Assembly: GCA_023242925.1 (NCBI GenBank) | Contig: CP096134.1 | Span: 2,313,501-2,377,500 of the forward strand | Direction: 5' to 3' | Source of the DNA: Hyphomonadaceae bacterium JAD_PAG50586_4 | Lineage (GTDB): Bacteria > Pseudomonadota > Alphaproteobacteria > Caulobacterales > Aquidulcibacteraceae | Length of the DNA: 64,000 bases | In this document: in pieces, positions 8,755 through 17,386 of the stretch | Layout: the number at the start of each line of letters is the position of its first letter | How positions within the stretch are numbered: position 1 is the first letter of the stretch | The notes under the pieces: generated by a model | What the model saw: only the letters and a program-made list of their open reading frames with translations | Database searches by the model: none | Told to the model about the DNA's origin: nothing | Program-made: the position numbers and the translations under genes

Positions 8755-9744
8755 CGTAGCGCCGCCGCAAAGTTCGCTTTCCATATCTCGATGATCAAAT
8801 CCCAGCGGCCCGCGTCTTCCAGAGTGGCAATCATAGGATTGGAATTCACTTCGATCACGACGAGATCGCCGCCATCGCCATGCGGCGAAGTATCGAACAT
8901 ATCGACGGCAGCGAGCCGCAATCCTACCGCCGCCGCCGCCGCCAACGCCAAGCGCGTCATCGACGCCGAGGCGCCATCGCGCAGCTCGGTTGCGCCGCCC
9001 CCGGCCGCGCGGTTCGCCGGTCCTTCAAGGATCAGACGTTCACCTACGTCCAGCACGGCATCCCCCAGACGAGCCGCCCCCCACATCACGCGCGCGTATT
9101 TTCGGCAAAGGCGCGCCAGCCTCGCGCGGCAAAGCCGCCACGAGGTCGCGAACGCGCGATCGTCCATCGCCCACGACACTCGGCAAATGCTTGCGATAGG
9201 AAAACAGCGCGCGTCCTTCGAGCACGAACACGCGATACTCAATCCCGCGCACAAAAGGCTGGATCAGCACCGCGAAATGCTCGCGCGACACACGTTGCAA
9301 GTAGTCTTCAAACGCTTCGGCGCTTTCTATCACCTCCGCATAAAGCCCATTCGACGCCGCCAGCGGTTTGCAAAACACCGGCAATTCAATGCGACGCACA
9401 TAGGCCAACGCATCCGCCGCTTCGCGCCCCGGCTTACGCATGTCGGCCCAGCGCCCGGTGACGAAAAATTTCTCGCCCGCGAGCACGGGCACCTTCGCTC
9501 CCCGAAGCACTTCGGCGCAAAACCCCTTGTCTCGGGCGATCGACGCGGCCCGCGTATCGTTTAGCGCGTAAGGCGTGCCGGCCCCGGCCGCGAATTGCGC
9601 CCGACGCGCACCGTCGCTCACCTCAAACAGATAGCCATCCGCGCCATCGAGCGAGCGGAAGTCGTACCCGCACGCGGCTGCGGCCCGCGCTGCGTAGCGC
9701 GCCTGGACGCTCACCAGATTTTCGCTGTCGGATGCGGGGCTCAC
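8751..9744 (-). CDS. ATP-grasp ligase (frameshift in this sequence)
   Basis: An ATP-grasp enzyme of the RimK/cyanophycin-synthetase sort, which forms amide bonds through an acyl-phosphate. It shows the ATP-grasp order: ELPVFCKPLAASNG (first Lys), VLIQPFVRGIEYRVFVLEG, a Gly-rich loop SVVGDGRSRVRDL, and a metal-site end with DMFDTSPHGDGGDLVVIEVN and SNPMI. The frame breaks in a five-C run at 9062-9066. Removing one base joins the halves into about 330 aa. The start is uncertain: GTG 9744 is listed, GTG 9714 is possible, and TTG 9753 would directly follow the tRNA-His CCA end with a GGGAGG inside the tRNA as ribosome site. It is coupled to the FolC-like ligase. Substrates are unknown. Confidence 0.75.
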
Positions 9745-9753
9745 CGGAAACAA

Positions 9754-9830
9754 TGGTACCGCCTCCCGGGCTCGAACCGGGGACCCCTGGTTCCACAAAC
9801 CAGTGCTCTAACCAACTGAGCTAAGGCGGC
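9754..9830 (-). tRNA. tRNA-His (GTG), CCA encoded
   Basis: A full cloverleaf on the complement: acceptor GCCGCCT/AGGCGGT, D-arm GCTC..GAGC, anticodon stem CTGGT/ACCAG with loop TTGTGGA (anticodon GTG), T-arm CCGGTTCGAGCCCGG, then ACCA. The base before G1 is T, so no G-1 is encoded. The first pair is G1:U72 and the discriminator is A73, not C73. This matches the divergent tRNA-His of the alphaproteobacterial clade that includes Caulobacter. The 3' end abuts the ATP-grasp coding region on the same strand. Confidence 0.95.
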
Positions 9831-9905
9831 ACACGAAGCGCCGGGACGCCCCAAGGGCGCGGAAACTAGCCGCGCCCTCTGCCGGAAGCAAGGCGGGTGC
9901 TGGGC

Positions 9906-10703
9906 TTAAACCGGGCCCCAACCCTGCTGGTTGATATAATTGCGCAAACGCTCAATCCGGTTGTCCGGATCGGGGTGGGTGGAGAGGAATTCGGGCGACC
10001 GCGCCCCGCCGCCCGCCTGCATACGCTGCCAGAACGGAATGGCCTGCTTGGGGTCATACCCGGCGCGCTGCATGTACGTGAGCCCCAGAATATCGGCCTC
10101 GCTCTCTTGTTCGCGCGAGAACGGCAAGCTCAAGCCGACCTGCGCACCGAGCCCGAGCGCGGCCATCGCCAATTGGCTGTTGATTTGCGCACCCGCGACC
10201 TGCAACGCCGTTTGTGTCGCCGCTTCACGGCTGTAGCGCTCAGCAGCGTGACGGCCGGTGACGTGGCCGACTTCATGGCCGAGCACCGTCGCCATCCAAT
10301 CGTCACGCTCGGAAATCTCATACAAACCGCGGTAAAAACCGACTTGGCCGCCGGGCAGAACGAACGCGTTTTTCTCCGCGCTGTCGAACAGCACGAATTC
10401 CCAATTCTGATTGCCCCGCCCCGCCGCACTGACCACGCGACGGCCCACGGTCTCAAGCCGGCGTTGCGCGGCCGCATTGTTCCAGGTGCGCGTTTGCTGG
10501 CGCATCTGCGACCAAGCGCTGAGCGAGGCCTGCTGCAATTGCGCTTCGTCGATCAAGATGAGTTGGCTGCGTCCCGTCTCTGCATTGGTCGCGCACCCAG
10601 ACACCAGCACCAACGTCCCCGCCGCGAGCCCGCGCAGGAGAAGGCGGCGATCCATCTTTGAGACGTCGACCAGCTTGGCCTCGGCGGCATGATGTTCACA
10701 CAT
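9906..10703 (-). CDS. M48 family metalloprotease, lipoprotein
   Basis: A BepA/LoiP-type zinc protease of the envelope (265 aa). The zinc motif is HEVGH at about 143-147, with the third ligand in EQESEADILG. The C-terminus FLSTHPDPDNRIERLRNYI is typical of M48 proteins that act on misassembled outer-membrane proteins. The lipobox is LVSGC with Cys37, preceded by a MDRRLLLRG n-region with paired Arg. ATG 10703 is chosen because GGGAGGA lies 7 nt upstream; ATG 10655 would give a shorter, more usual signal peptide but has no ribosome site. A tRNA-His gene lies downstream on the same strand. Confidence 0.88.
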   Translation of the reverse strand: MCEHHAAEAKLVDVSKMDRRLLLRGLAAGTLVLVSGCATNAETGRSQLILIDEAQLQQASLSAWSQMRQQTRTWNNAAAQRRLETVGRRVVSAAGRGNQNWEFVLFDSAEKNAFVLPGGQVGFYRGLYEISERDDWMATVLGHEVGHVTGRHAAERYSREAATQTALQVAGAQINSQLAMAALGLGAQVGLSLPFSREQESEADILGLTYMQRAGYDPKQAIPFWQRMQAGGGARSPEFLSTHPDPDNRIERLRNYINQQGWGPV

Positions 10704-10901
10704 AAGTCTTCCTCCCACGCCGCGCGGCCGAACCCGCGCGGTCAGTATCTTCCGTCCCAACGCTGCAGAGGCAAGGGCCGTTTCGTGGCGACGCAAACTT
10801 CTGCGCCTGGGCGCTCGAGCGGCGTGGACAAACCGGGGGCGGCGCGGCTATAGACCCTCTCCCCGCCGGCCAGGACCGAACCCAGCCGGCATCCTTGGAA
10901 C

Positions 10902-10977
10902 GCCTGGGTAGCTCAGTCGGTAGAGCAGCGGATTGAAAATCCGCGTGTCGCTGGTTCGATTCCGGCCCCAGGCACCA
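10902..10977 (+). tRNA. tRNA-Phe (GAA), CCA encoded
   Basis: A standard 76-nt cloverleaf: acceptor GCCTGGG/CCCAGGC, D-arm GCTC..GAGC, anticodon stem GCGGA/TCCGC with loop TTGAAAA (anticodon GAA), T-arm GCTGGTTCGATTCCGGC, discriminator A and encoded CCA. It lies alone in the divergent region between the M48 lipoprotein gene and padR. Confidence 0.96.
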
Positions 10978-11005
10978 CCGCCTTCCACCACGTCGATTTT
11001 CCAAC

Positions 11006-11033
11006 GACGCCGCGCTGCGGCGTCTGCCCTTTC
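11006..11033 (+). terminator. Hairpin, possible terminator of tRNA-Phe
   Basis: An 8-bp perfect stem GACGCCGC/GCGGCGTC with a GCT loop (11006-11024), followed by TGCCCTTTCC. The T tract is weak, so termination is plausible but not certain. It lies 28 bp after the tRNA. Confidence 0.45.
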
Positions 11034-11061
11034 CACGCTTGACATCCTTCAAGTGCGACTA

Positions 11062-11081
11062 TACCTTTTTATTACAAGGTA
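11062..11081 (+). promoter_or_regulatory. Inverted repeat at the padR ribosome site (possible autoregulatory operator)
   Basis: TACCTT (11062-11067) and AAGGTA (11076-11081) form a perfect 6-bp inverted repeat around the AT-rich spacer TTTATTAC. The right arm contains AAGG, the only ribosome site for padR (ATG 11086). A bound PadR dimer, or the RNA hairpin itself, would therefore shut the padR-pspC pair. PadR-family regulators commonly repress their own operon; that this is the site is inference. Confidence 0.45.
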
Positions 11082-11085
11082 GCTT

Positions 11086-11412
11086 ATGACGGATGCGAAC
11101 GAACAATTTGCCGGGCTTCGCAAGGGGCTTTTGGAATTTGCTCTCCTGACCGTGGTGTCGGGGCGGACGGTCTATGTCGGGGACATCCTGGCGACTTTGG
11201 CCCCCACCCCGTTCGCCACCCAGGAAGGCACGCTCTACCCGCTCCTCTCCAAGCTGCGGCGAGAGGAATACGTCGACTACGAATGGGTCGAGAGCGGCCA
11301 AGGGCCACCGCGGAAATATTATCGGCTCACCGACAAGGGCGGCTCGCGCCTTGAAGAATTGGCGGCCTATTGGCGCCGCCTCACCACCACCCTCGAAACT
11401 TTGGGGCGCTAA
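11086..11412 (+). CDS. PadR family transcriptional regulator
   Basis: A 108-aa winged-helix protein of the short PadR class. It begins with GLRKGLLEFALLTVVSGR, then YVGDILATLAPTPFATQEGTL with the recognition helix, then YPLLSKLRREEYVDYEW and the wing PRKYYRLTDKG. The C-terminal helix (LEELAAYWRRLTTTLETL) is for dimerisation. PadR repressors respond to small molecules or envelope stress and usually control the gene next door, here pspC 6 bp downstream. An inverted repeat overlaps its ribosome site. Confidence 0.92.
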   Translation: MTDANEQFAGLRKGLLEFALLTVVSGRTVYVGDILATLAPTPFATQEGTLYPLLSKLRREEYVDYEWVESGQGPPRKYYRLTDKGGSRLEELAAYWRRLTTTLETLGR

Positions 11413-11418
11413 GACATC

Positions 11419-12540
11419 ATGGAACGCGTTGTCACCATCAATCTCAACGGCAATCCGTACCAGCTCGAAGAGCCCGCGTACGATGCGCTGCGCGCCTATA
11501 TCGCGCGCGCCGAAGCGGCCCTCGCCTCCAATCCGGACAAAGCCGAGATCGTGCGCGATCTGCAGCGGGCCATCGCCGACAAATGCAGCGGCTACCTCTC
11601 GCCGAGCAAGAGTGTGATCTCACTGGCTGAGATGACCCGCATCATCGAAGAGATGGGCCCCGTCGAGGGCGAGAGCGAAGCGCGCGAAGAACCGCGCGCT
11701 GAGGAAACCTCCTATGACGGCCCGCGCAGGCGCCTTTATCGCATCAAAGAAGGCGCCAATATCGCCGGCGTCTGCACAGGGATCGCTGCGTACTTCGATC
11801 TCGACGTCAACATCATCCGGCTTCTCTTTATCATCGCCGCGATCGTCACGTCGGGCGGCATGATCCTCATCTACATCGCCATGATGTTCTTGATCCCTTC
11901 AGCCAATACCAGCGCGGAATGGGCGGCCGCACGCGGCGTCCCTTTTAACGCCCAGGAGATTATCGACCGCGCCAAACACGAATATCGCAATCTCACCGGC
12001 GATGACGGCCGCTCATGGCGTACGCAAATGCGCGCACAGCGCCGCGCCTGGAACGCACAAATGCGGAGCTGGGACCAATCCTGGCGCAGCACCGATCACG
12101 GCGCCGGCCCGTCTGCGCCGCCCGCCCAACCAGCCGGCTATCTGACGCGCGTGTTCGCCGGCTTCATGGCCTTCATCTTCAGTGTTATCACGGCAGCACT
12201 CTTCATCGCCTTCCTCGTCGCGTTCTTCTCGCTGCTCGGCGCGGGCTCGATCCTGAGCTGGACGCCGCCGGCAGACGTGCCGCTCTGGCTCGCGATCGTC
12301 GTGCTCTGCGTCGTCTACGCAGCGATCTCGGCGCCCTTCAGCGCGCTGCGCAAAGCCTCCTACGCCACCGTCAGCGGCCAACCCCAAAGCGGCGGCGGCG
12401 ACGGCATCGTGACGCTCATCATCGTCGCCATCACCGCGTGGTTTGCCTGGATGTATTGGCCGGACGCCCGCGAGTTGATGGAGGGCGCCTATCTTGTGAT
12501 CCGTGATTTCGCGACGCACTGGGCCAATTTCTGGAACTAG
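11419..12540 (+). CDS. PspC-domain membrane protein
   Basis: A 373-aa protein. The N-terminal ~85 residues form a cytoplasmic helical region (VTINLNGNPYQLEEPAYDAL, SVISLAEMTRIIEEMG) of the kind found in PadR-linked PspC proteins. The PspC domain follows at about 103-160: RRRLYRIKEGANIAGVCTG, AAYFDLDVNIIRLLF and a hydrophobic span. Three more transmembrane segments follow between about 240 and 355. PspC proteins sense envelope stress in phage-shock systems. No pspA is present here, so this is the stand-alone PadR-PspC arrangement. Likely cotranscribed with padR, ending at the terminator at 12566. Confidence 0.85.
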   Translation: MERVVTINLNGNPYQLEEPAYDALRAYIARAEAALASNPDKAEIVRDLQRAIADKCSGYLSPSKSVISLAEMTRIIEEMGPVEGESEAREEPRAEETSYDGPRRRLYRIKEGANIAGVCTGIAAYFDLDVNIIRLLFIIAAIVTSGGMILIYIAMMFLIPSANTSAEWAAARGVPFNAQEIIDRAKHEYRNLTGDDGRSWRTQMRAQRRAWNAQMRSWDQSWRSTDHGAGPSAPPAQPAGYLTRVFAGFMAFIFSVITAALFIAFLVAFFSLLGAGSILSWTPPADVPLWLAIVVLCVVYAAISAPFSALRKASYATVSGQPQSGGGDGIVTLIIVAITAWFAWMYWPDARELMEGAYLVIRDFATHWANFWN

Positions 12541-12565
12541 CCTCGCTCACAGCTCCATAGCCTAT

Positions 12566-12596
12566 GGGCGCGACTTTCGGGTCGCGCCCCTTTTTT
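12566..12596 (+). terminator. Rho-independent terminator after pspC
   Basis: A 9-bp perfect stem GGGCGCGAC/GTCGCGCCC with a TTTCGG loop, then C and six T. It is the strongest terminator in the window. It sits between two convergent genes and ends the padR-pspC transcript. Confidence 0.9.
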
Positions 12597-12600
12597 GGCT

Positions 12601-13662
12601 TTAGCCCCAAGGCCCGCGTTTACGCGATGGCGACGCGGACGGCGTCGGCGCAATCGGCGCGGCTTGTGGCGCGCCGACGCGGCCGCCGCCAAACTTCACC
12701 AGCGCGGCGATCCGCTTCGCAATTGGCGGGTGCGTGGCGAACAGCGACGCAAAATCCGAGTGCGGGTTCTCGATGAACATTTCGCGCACTTCCGACGGCG
12801 CATTGACCGCCGCATTGCCGGAAATTTTCTGCAGCGCCGAGATCATTGCGTCGGGGTTCTTGGTCAGCTCCACAGCGCCAGCGTCAGCGAGATACTCCCG
12901 CCGCCGCGACAGCGCGAAGCGGATGACGATCGCCAGCGCATAGGCAATCGCAATCATCGCCAGCGCCGCGACGATCGCAATGATCGCCCCGCCCGCATTG
13001 CGGCTATCGCCCGACGATGAAGAAGACCGCGTCCGCGTTCCGCCGCCCGTGTGCCAAAGGCCACGAAACGCCATCTCGCCGACGAACGAGAAGATGCCCA
13101 CGAACACGACCGCGATCACCAGGAGCCGCACGTCCGCATTCTGAATATGCGTCAGCTCATGCGCGAGCACGGCTTCAAGCTCTTCATCATTTAACGTGTT
13201 CATCAATCCCCGGGTCACGGTGATCGAGTATTGTCCCTTGTGGAGCCCGGTGGCGAAGGCGTTCAAGCCGTCGGTTTCCATTATCCGCAAGGCAGGCATG
13301 GTGACGCCACGCGAAATGCAGAGGTTTTCGAGCAGATTGTAGAGCTTTGGCTCTTGGCTACGCTCCACCTTCCGCGCGCCGGTCGCGGCATCGATGATGG
13401 CTTGATAGAAAAGATAGGCGATGGCGAACCAAACCAGCGCGCCGACAATCGCGAACGGCCAGGCGCCAGCCAGCGCGTCACCGGCCCAAATGAACGGCCC
13501 CGCGATTGGATCAGGGCCAGAACTCATGCCGGTCAAACCGGCAAACAACAGGAACAATCCGTACGTCAGCAACAACAACAGGATTGGAAAACCGGCCATG
13601 AGCAGGACGGTCTTCCAATTGTTGTTCCAGATATGAGTCTGGAGGCCGAAGGCGCCGCCCAC
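12601..13662 (-). CDS. M48 family membrane metalloprotease (HtpX-like)
   Basis: A 353-aa protease with two N-terminal transmembrane segments (about 17-45 and 62-87), the zinc motif HELTH (VLAHELTHIQNADVR), two further membrane spans, and the third-ligand segment SRRREYLADAGAVELTK. Downstream, FATHPPIAKRIAALVKFGGG is the usual M48 end; the last 30 residues are Pro/Ser rich. HtpX-like proteases remove damaged membrane proteins. The gene lies 13 bp after lemA on the same strand; LemA plus an M48 protease is a widely conserved pair. It starts with GTG behind AAGGAA. Confidence 0.9.
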   Translation of the reverse strand: MGGAFGLQTHIWNNNWKTVLLMAGFPILLLLLTYGLFLLFAGLTGMSSGPDPIAGPFIWAGDALAGAWPFAIVGALVWFAIAYLFYQAIIDAATGARKVERSQEPKLYNLLENLCISRGVTMPALRIMETDGLNAFATGLHKGQYSITVTRGLMNTLNDEELEAVLAHELTHIQNADVRLLVIAVVFVGIFSFVGEMAFRGLWHTGGGTRTRSSSSSGDSRNAGGAIIAIVAALAMIAIAYALAIVIRFALSRRREYLADAGAVELTKNPDAMISALQKISGNAAVNAPSEVREMFIENPHSDFASLFATHPPIAKRIAALVKFGGGRVGAPQAAPIAPTPSASPSRKRGPWG

Positions 13663-13675
13663 TTGGCGTCTTTCC

Positions 13676-14253
13676 TTAGTTGAATTTCACCTGCGGGGGT
13701 GCGGCGTCCATCGATGCGCGGCTTTCTTCGCCGACATCGAAGAAGTCGCGCGGGCCGAAGCCAAACATGCCGGCAAAGACCACCGCCGGGAATTGCTCGC
13801 GCGCGGTGTTGTATTCGCCAACGGCGTTGTTGAAGAAGCGGCGCGCGGCGGCAAGCTTGTTCTCGATGTCCGAGAGTTCGGCCTGCAGCTGTTGGAAGTT
13901 CGCGTTGGCCTTGAGGTCCGGATAGGCTTCCGAGAGCGCGATCAAGCGGCCGAGCGCTTGGCCGAGAATGCCTTCGGCCGCGCCCATCGCTTTGGGATCC
14001 CTGTGCGTTCGGCGCTCACCGCCGAGTTACGCGCCTGGATCACAGCCTCAAGGGTGCCGGATTCGTGGGCCGCATAGCCCTTCACGGTCTCGACCAGGTT
14101 TGGGATCAAGTCGTGGCGTTGCTTCAGCTGCACATCGACGTCAGCGAAGGCTTGATTGCAATTCTGGCGCAACGCGACCAGACGATTGTAAATGCCGATC
14201 AGCAGCACCGCCAAAACGACGACGACGATCAGGACGATAAGTAGGCCGCTCAT
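13676..14253 (-). CDS. lemA: LemA family protein (frameshift in this sequence)
   Basis: LemA proteins have one N-terminal membrane helix (LLIVLIVVVVLAVLLIGIY) and a helical-bundle domain. Here NRLVALRQNCNQAFADVDVQ, LKQRHDLIPNLVETVKGYA and ALGRLIALSEAYPDLKAN are diagnostic. The frame breaks at GGGATCCC near 13999-14001. Adding one G gives ERTGDPKAMGAAEGILG and a continuous protein of about 192 aa. The ATG follows GAGGGAG. The partner M48 protease gene is 13 bp downstream. LemA's molecular role is not settled; an envelope-stress role with the protease is usual. The frameshift is probably a sequencing error. Confidence 0.9.
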
Positions 14254-14366
14254 TGAGGCTCCCTCTGACTACGAGTCATGGACTTCCATACAGGAAAGCC
14301 CCGGCGGGAGCACGTTTTCAGTGTGACCGCGGTCTCTAAAAGAAGCGGGCGGCTTCCTAAGGCCGA

Positions 14367-16610
14367 TTAACCGATTACGTCCGAGAAACGCCCGGAACGC
14401 GAAAAGCCCTTGGGCGCCACTTTACCAGCGCCGCCACGCTTGCCGCGATAGTCCTTCCACTCGGCCACGACACGCGTGCGGCCAGCGGAATCCTCCCAGC
14501 TCAGCCCCTCGTCCTTGGCGAAGGTCTTCACGTCGGCGAGGCCGCGATCGGCGTAGCTTTGCAGCTTCACGCCCTTGCCGCGCGTCATCTCGGGCAATTC
14601 CGAGAGCGGGAAGATCAGCATCTTCTTGCGCTCGCCAATGACGGCGACCTGGTCGCCCAACACCTTCGCCGCCTGCATCGCGCGACCGTTGAGAATTTGC
14701 TTGCCGCCGCGCTTGGTCGCCAGCATTTCGCTTTCGGGGATGATGAAGCCATAGCCTTCGTGGCTGGCGACCACGCGCTTTGAGCCTTCCTCGTATTTGA
14801 ACAGCGCCACCGCTTCATCGATGTCGCCAAGTTCAACGGACAGACGCACCGGCTCGCCATGCCCGCGGCCGCCCGGGAGCTTATGAACGTCGAGTGTAAA
14901 CGCGCGGCCATCCGACGCGAACAACAAAAGCTTGTCGGTCGTCTCGCACTGCACGATGTGCTGGGGCCCGTCGCCTTCCTTGTATTTGATCTCGGAGAGA
15001 TCGGCGATGTGACCCTTCATGGCGCGGATCCAGCCCTTCTCGGAGAGCACGACCGTCACCGGTTCGCGCACGACGAAGGCTTCGACATCAATCTCGGTCG
15101 GCACTTCGCCGGCTTCGCCAAGCTCAGTGCGGCGCTTGCCCCACGGCGTGCCGGCGCCGAACAGCTTCTTGGTTTCCTTGAGTTCGCCCGCGATCTTGCG
15201 CCATTGCTTGCGCGTGTCTTCGAGCAAGCCTTGGAGCTCGGCCTGCTCAGCACGCAACGCAGCGTCCTCGCGACGGATTTCCATTTCTTCCAGCTTGCGC
15301 AATTGGCGCAGACGCGTGTTGAGAATGGCTTCGGCCTGCGTGTCGTTCAGCTTGAAACGCGCGATCAGCTTTGCCTTCGGATCATCCTCATTGCGGATGA
15401 TGCGGATCACTTCATCGAGATTGAGGAAGACGATCAGCAAGCCGGCCAACACATCCAAGCGCTGCGCAATCTTTTCCAAGCGAAACGCCGTGCGCCGTTG
15501 CAGCACGTCGCGGCGATGGTCGAGGAAGGCGCGCAGCACCTCCTTCAAGCTCATCACGCGCGGCACGCCGGCCGCATCGAGTACGTTGAGGTTCAACGAA
15601 ATCCGCGCTTCAAGTGCGGTGAGCTTAAACAAGCTCTCCATCAGCACGGCGGGCTCAACCGTGCGCGATTTCGGCTCGAGCACGAGACGCATGTCCTCGG
15701 CGCTCTCGTCGCGCACATCGCCCAGCAGCGGCGCTTTCTTGTTTTCAATCACCGCCGCCAAAGCTTCCACGAGCTTCGACTTCTGCACTTGATACGGGAT
15801 CTCGGTGACGACGATACGCCATTGCCCGCGGCCCAAATCTTCCGTCTGCCAACGCGCGCGCACGCGAAAGCCGCCACGGCCGGTCTCGTACGCTTCGCGA
15901 ATGCTCTCCAGTGGTTCAACGACGATGCCGCCCGTTGGGAAGTCCGGACCCGGCATGATCTTCAACAGATCGTCCGTCGTCGCCTTCCCATTGTCGATCA
16001 GTAGCAGCGACGCATCGATCAGTTCGGCAATGTTGTGCGGCGGGACGCTGCACGCCATGCCGACGGCAATGCCGGAGGCGCCGTTCGCCAGCAAATTCGG
16101 AAACGCCGCCGGCAGAACAACCGGCTCTTCCTTCGAGCCGTCATAACTCGGGCGGAAATCGACGGAATTCTCATCGATGCCTTCAAGCAGCGCTTCCGCC
16201 GCTTTCGTCATGCGGCTTTCGGTGTAGCGCATGGCCGCTGGGCTATCGCCGTCGATATTGCCGAAATTGCCCTGGCCGTCGATCAGCGGGTAACGCGAGT
16301 TAAAATCCTGCGCCAAGCGCACGAGCGCGTCGTAAATCGATTGGTCGCCGTGCGGGTGATAATCACCCATCACGTCGCCAACGACTTTCGCTGATTTGCG
16401 GAACGCTGCGTCAGCGGTGAGGTTTAGCCGCTTCATCGCGTATAGCACGCGCCGGTGCACCGGCTTCAAACCGTCGCGCACATCCGGCAGCGCCCGGCTC
16501 GTGATCGTGGAGAGCGCATAGGCGAGATAGCGCTTGGCCAGCGCCTCGCCGATTGGCTCTTCAACAATGCGCCCGCCTTCTTCCGGCGTGCGGGTGGCGT
16601 CATCAGCCAT
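14367..16610 (-). CDS. parC: DNA topoisomerase IV subunit A
   Basis: A 747-aa type IIA topoisomerase A subunit: winged helix, tower and coiled-coil region, then a degenerate beta-pinwheel from about residue 500. The active-site Tyr is Tyr129 (AAMRYTESR). It is ParC rather than GyrA because a separate, longer GyrA is encoded at 38740 and the C-terminal domain lacks a GyrA box. ParC decatenates sister chromosomes with ParE. In the quinolone region the usual Ser is Gln90 ([10 protein letters not shown]) while the acidic residue is kept (Asp94). A GGAGAG precedes the ATG. It ends the minus-strand core-gene series that contains recO and era. Confidence 0.95.
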   Translation of the reverse strand: MADDATRTPEEGGRIVEEPIGEALAKRYLAYALSTITSRALPDVRDGLKPVHRRVLYAMKRLNLTADAAFRKSAKVVGDVMGDYHPHGDQSIYDALVRLAQDFNSRYPLIDGQGNFGNIDGDSPAAMRYTESRMTKAAEALLEGIDENSVDFRPSYDGSKEEPVVLPAAFPNLLANGASGIAVGMACSVPPHNIAELIDASLLLIDNGKATTDDLLKIMPGPDFPTGGIVVEPLESIREAYETGRGGFRVRARWQTEDLGRGQWRIVVTEIPYQVQKSKLVEALAAVIENKKAPLLGDVRDESAEDMRLVLEPKSRTVEPAVLMESLFKLTALEARISLNLNVLDAAGVPRVMSLKEVLRAFLDHRRDVLQRRTAFRLEKIAQRLDVLAGLLIVFLNLDEVIRIIRNEDDPKAKLIARFKLNDTQAEAILNTRLRQLRKLEEMEIRREDAALRAEQAELQGLLEDTRKQWRKIAGELKETKKLFGAGTPWGKRRTELGEAGEVPTEIDVEAFVVREPVTVVLSEKGWIRAMKGHIADLSEIKYKEGDGPQHIVQCETTDKLLLFASDGRAFTLDVHKLPGGRGHGEPVRLSVELGDIDEAVALFKYEEGSKRVVASHEGYGFIIPESEMLATKRGGKQILNGRAMQAAKVLGDQVAVIGERKKMLIFPLSELPEMTRGKGVKLQSYADRGLADVKTFAKDEGLSWEDSAGRTRVVAEWKDYRGKRGGAGKVAPKGFSRSGRFSDVIG

Positions 16611-16654
16611 TCTTGGCTCTCCGAAACGATCCTACGCGTTCTTGGCCGGTTAGA

Positions 16655-17383
16655 TCAGAGTCGGCCAGCAAAACCCAATCGTTCGATCAGCCTGCGCCGC
16701 GTTTCTGGCAGGTTCTCGCCTCTTTGATCGAACACGCGCCGCTCAAGGAAGTATCCGGCAAGCGCAAAAGCATCCGCGACGTCGCCCTCTCTTAGTTCCG
16801 CCTCCGCATCAACGAGGAAGGGCGGCAGGCGCAGCAGCAATTCGGCGTGCGGCGCGCCGGCGTCGTACGTGGCCGCCCGGCCTGTGCGCGGACTGACCCA
16901 GGCGAGGTTTTCAGTCTGCCCCGTCACGGCGCAGCGGCTGAGGTCGAGCCCGTAGCCCATCGCCGACAGCAGGCCGAGTTCGAACCGCGCGTAAATCGCC
17001 GGCCAAATCTCATGATGCGGCATCGCTTCGATCAAAACGATCAGCGCGTCATAGAGTTGCGGATAGGCTTGGCGTTCGGGTGTAGCGCTCCTGATCAGAG
17101 TGACCGCCGACGAGAGACCAGCCAACGCGATCGGGTCATCCAGCAGGCGCGTGGCGTGCGGCTCGATCAATTCAAGCGGCGAATAAAAGCCAAGCTGTTC
17201 GGACAGGCGCGCCTTCCAACCCGCATGCACGACGTTGCCCGCCTGCAAAATCGGTTGCGATTTGCGCCCCGCATGCACGACGCCGCCATAACGGCCATGC
17301 TCGCGCGAGAACACTTCCGCCACCAGCTTGCCTTCACCGAAATGGCGCGCGCCCAGCACAATGGCGTCATCGACCCATTCCAT
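16655..17383 (-). CDS. recO: DNA repair protein RecO
   Basis: A 242-aa RecO. The N-terminal OB fold starts MEWVDDAIVLGARHFGEGK, followed by VFSREHGRYGGVVHAGRKS. The helical domain (RFELGLLSAMGYGLDLSRCA) is typical of alphaproteobacterial RecO. RecO loads RecA onto SSB-coated gaps with RecR. Its ATG lies 4 nt after the era stop, in the conserved lepB-rnc-era-recO order. Confidence 0.95.
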   Translation of the reverse strand: MEWVDDAIVLGARHFGEGKLVAEVFSREHGRYGGVVHAGRKSQPILQAGNVVHAGWKARLSEQLGFYSPLELIEPHATRLLDDPIALAGLSSAVTLIRSATPERQAYPQLYDALIVLIEAMPHHEIWPAIYARFELGLLSAMGYGLDLSRCAVTGQTENLAWVSPRTGRAATYDAGAPHAELLLRLPPFLVDAEAELREGDVADAFALAGYFLERRVFDQRGENLPETRRRLIERLGFAGRL

Positions 17384-17386
17384 CGC

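Noticed and set aside
6277..9744. An anti-phage system around the patatin (CBASS-like)
   Set aside because: No cyclic-nucleotide synthase, HORMA, TRIP13 or other defence gene is present; the ligase pair does not belong to a known defence type.
14859..16004. A 381-codon open frame opposite parC
   Set aside because: It lies wholly antisense to a well-supported parC and has no recognisable domain. GC-rich third positions leave long open antisense frames.
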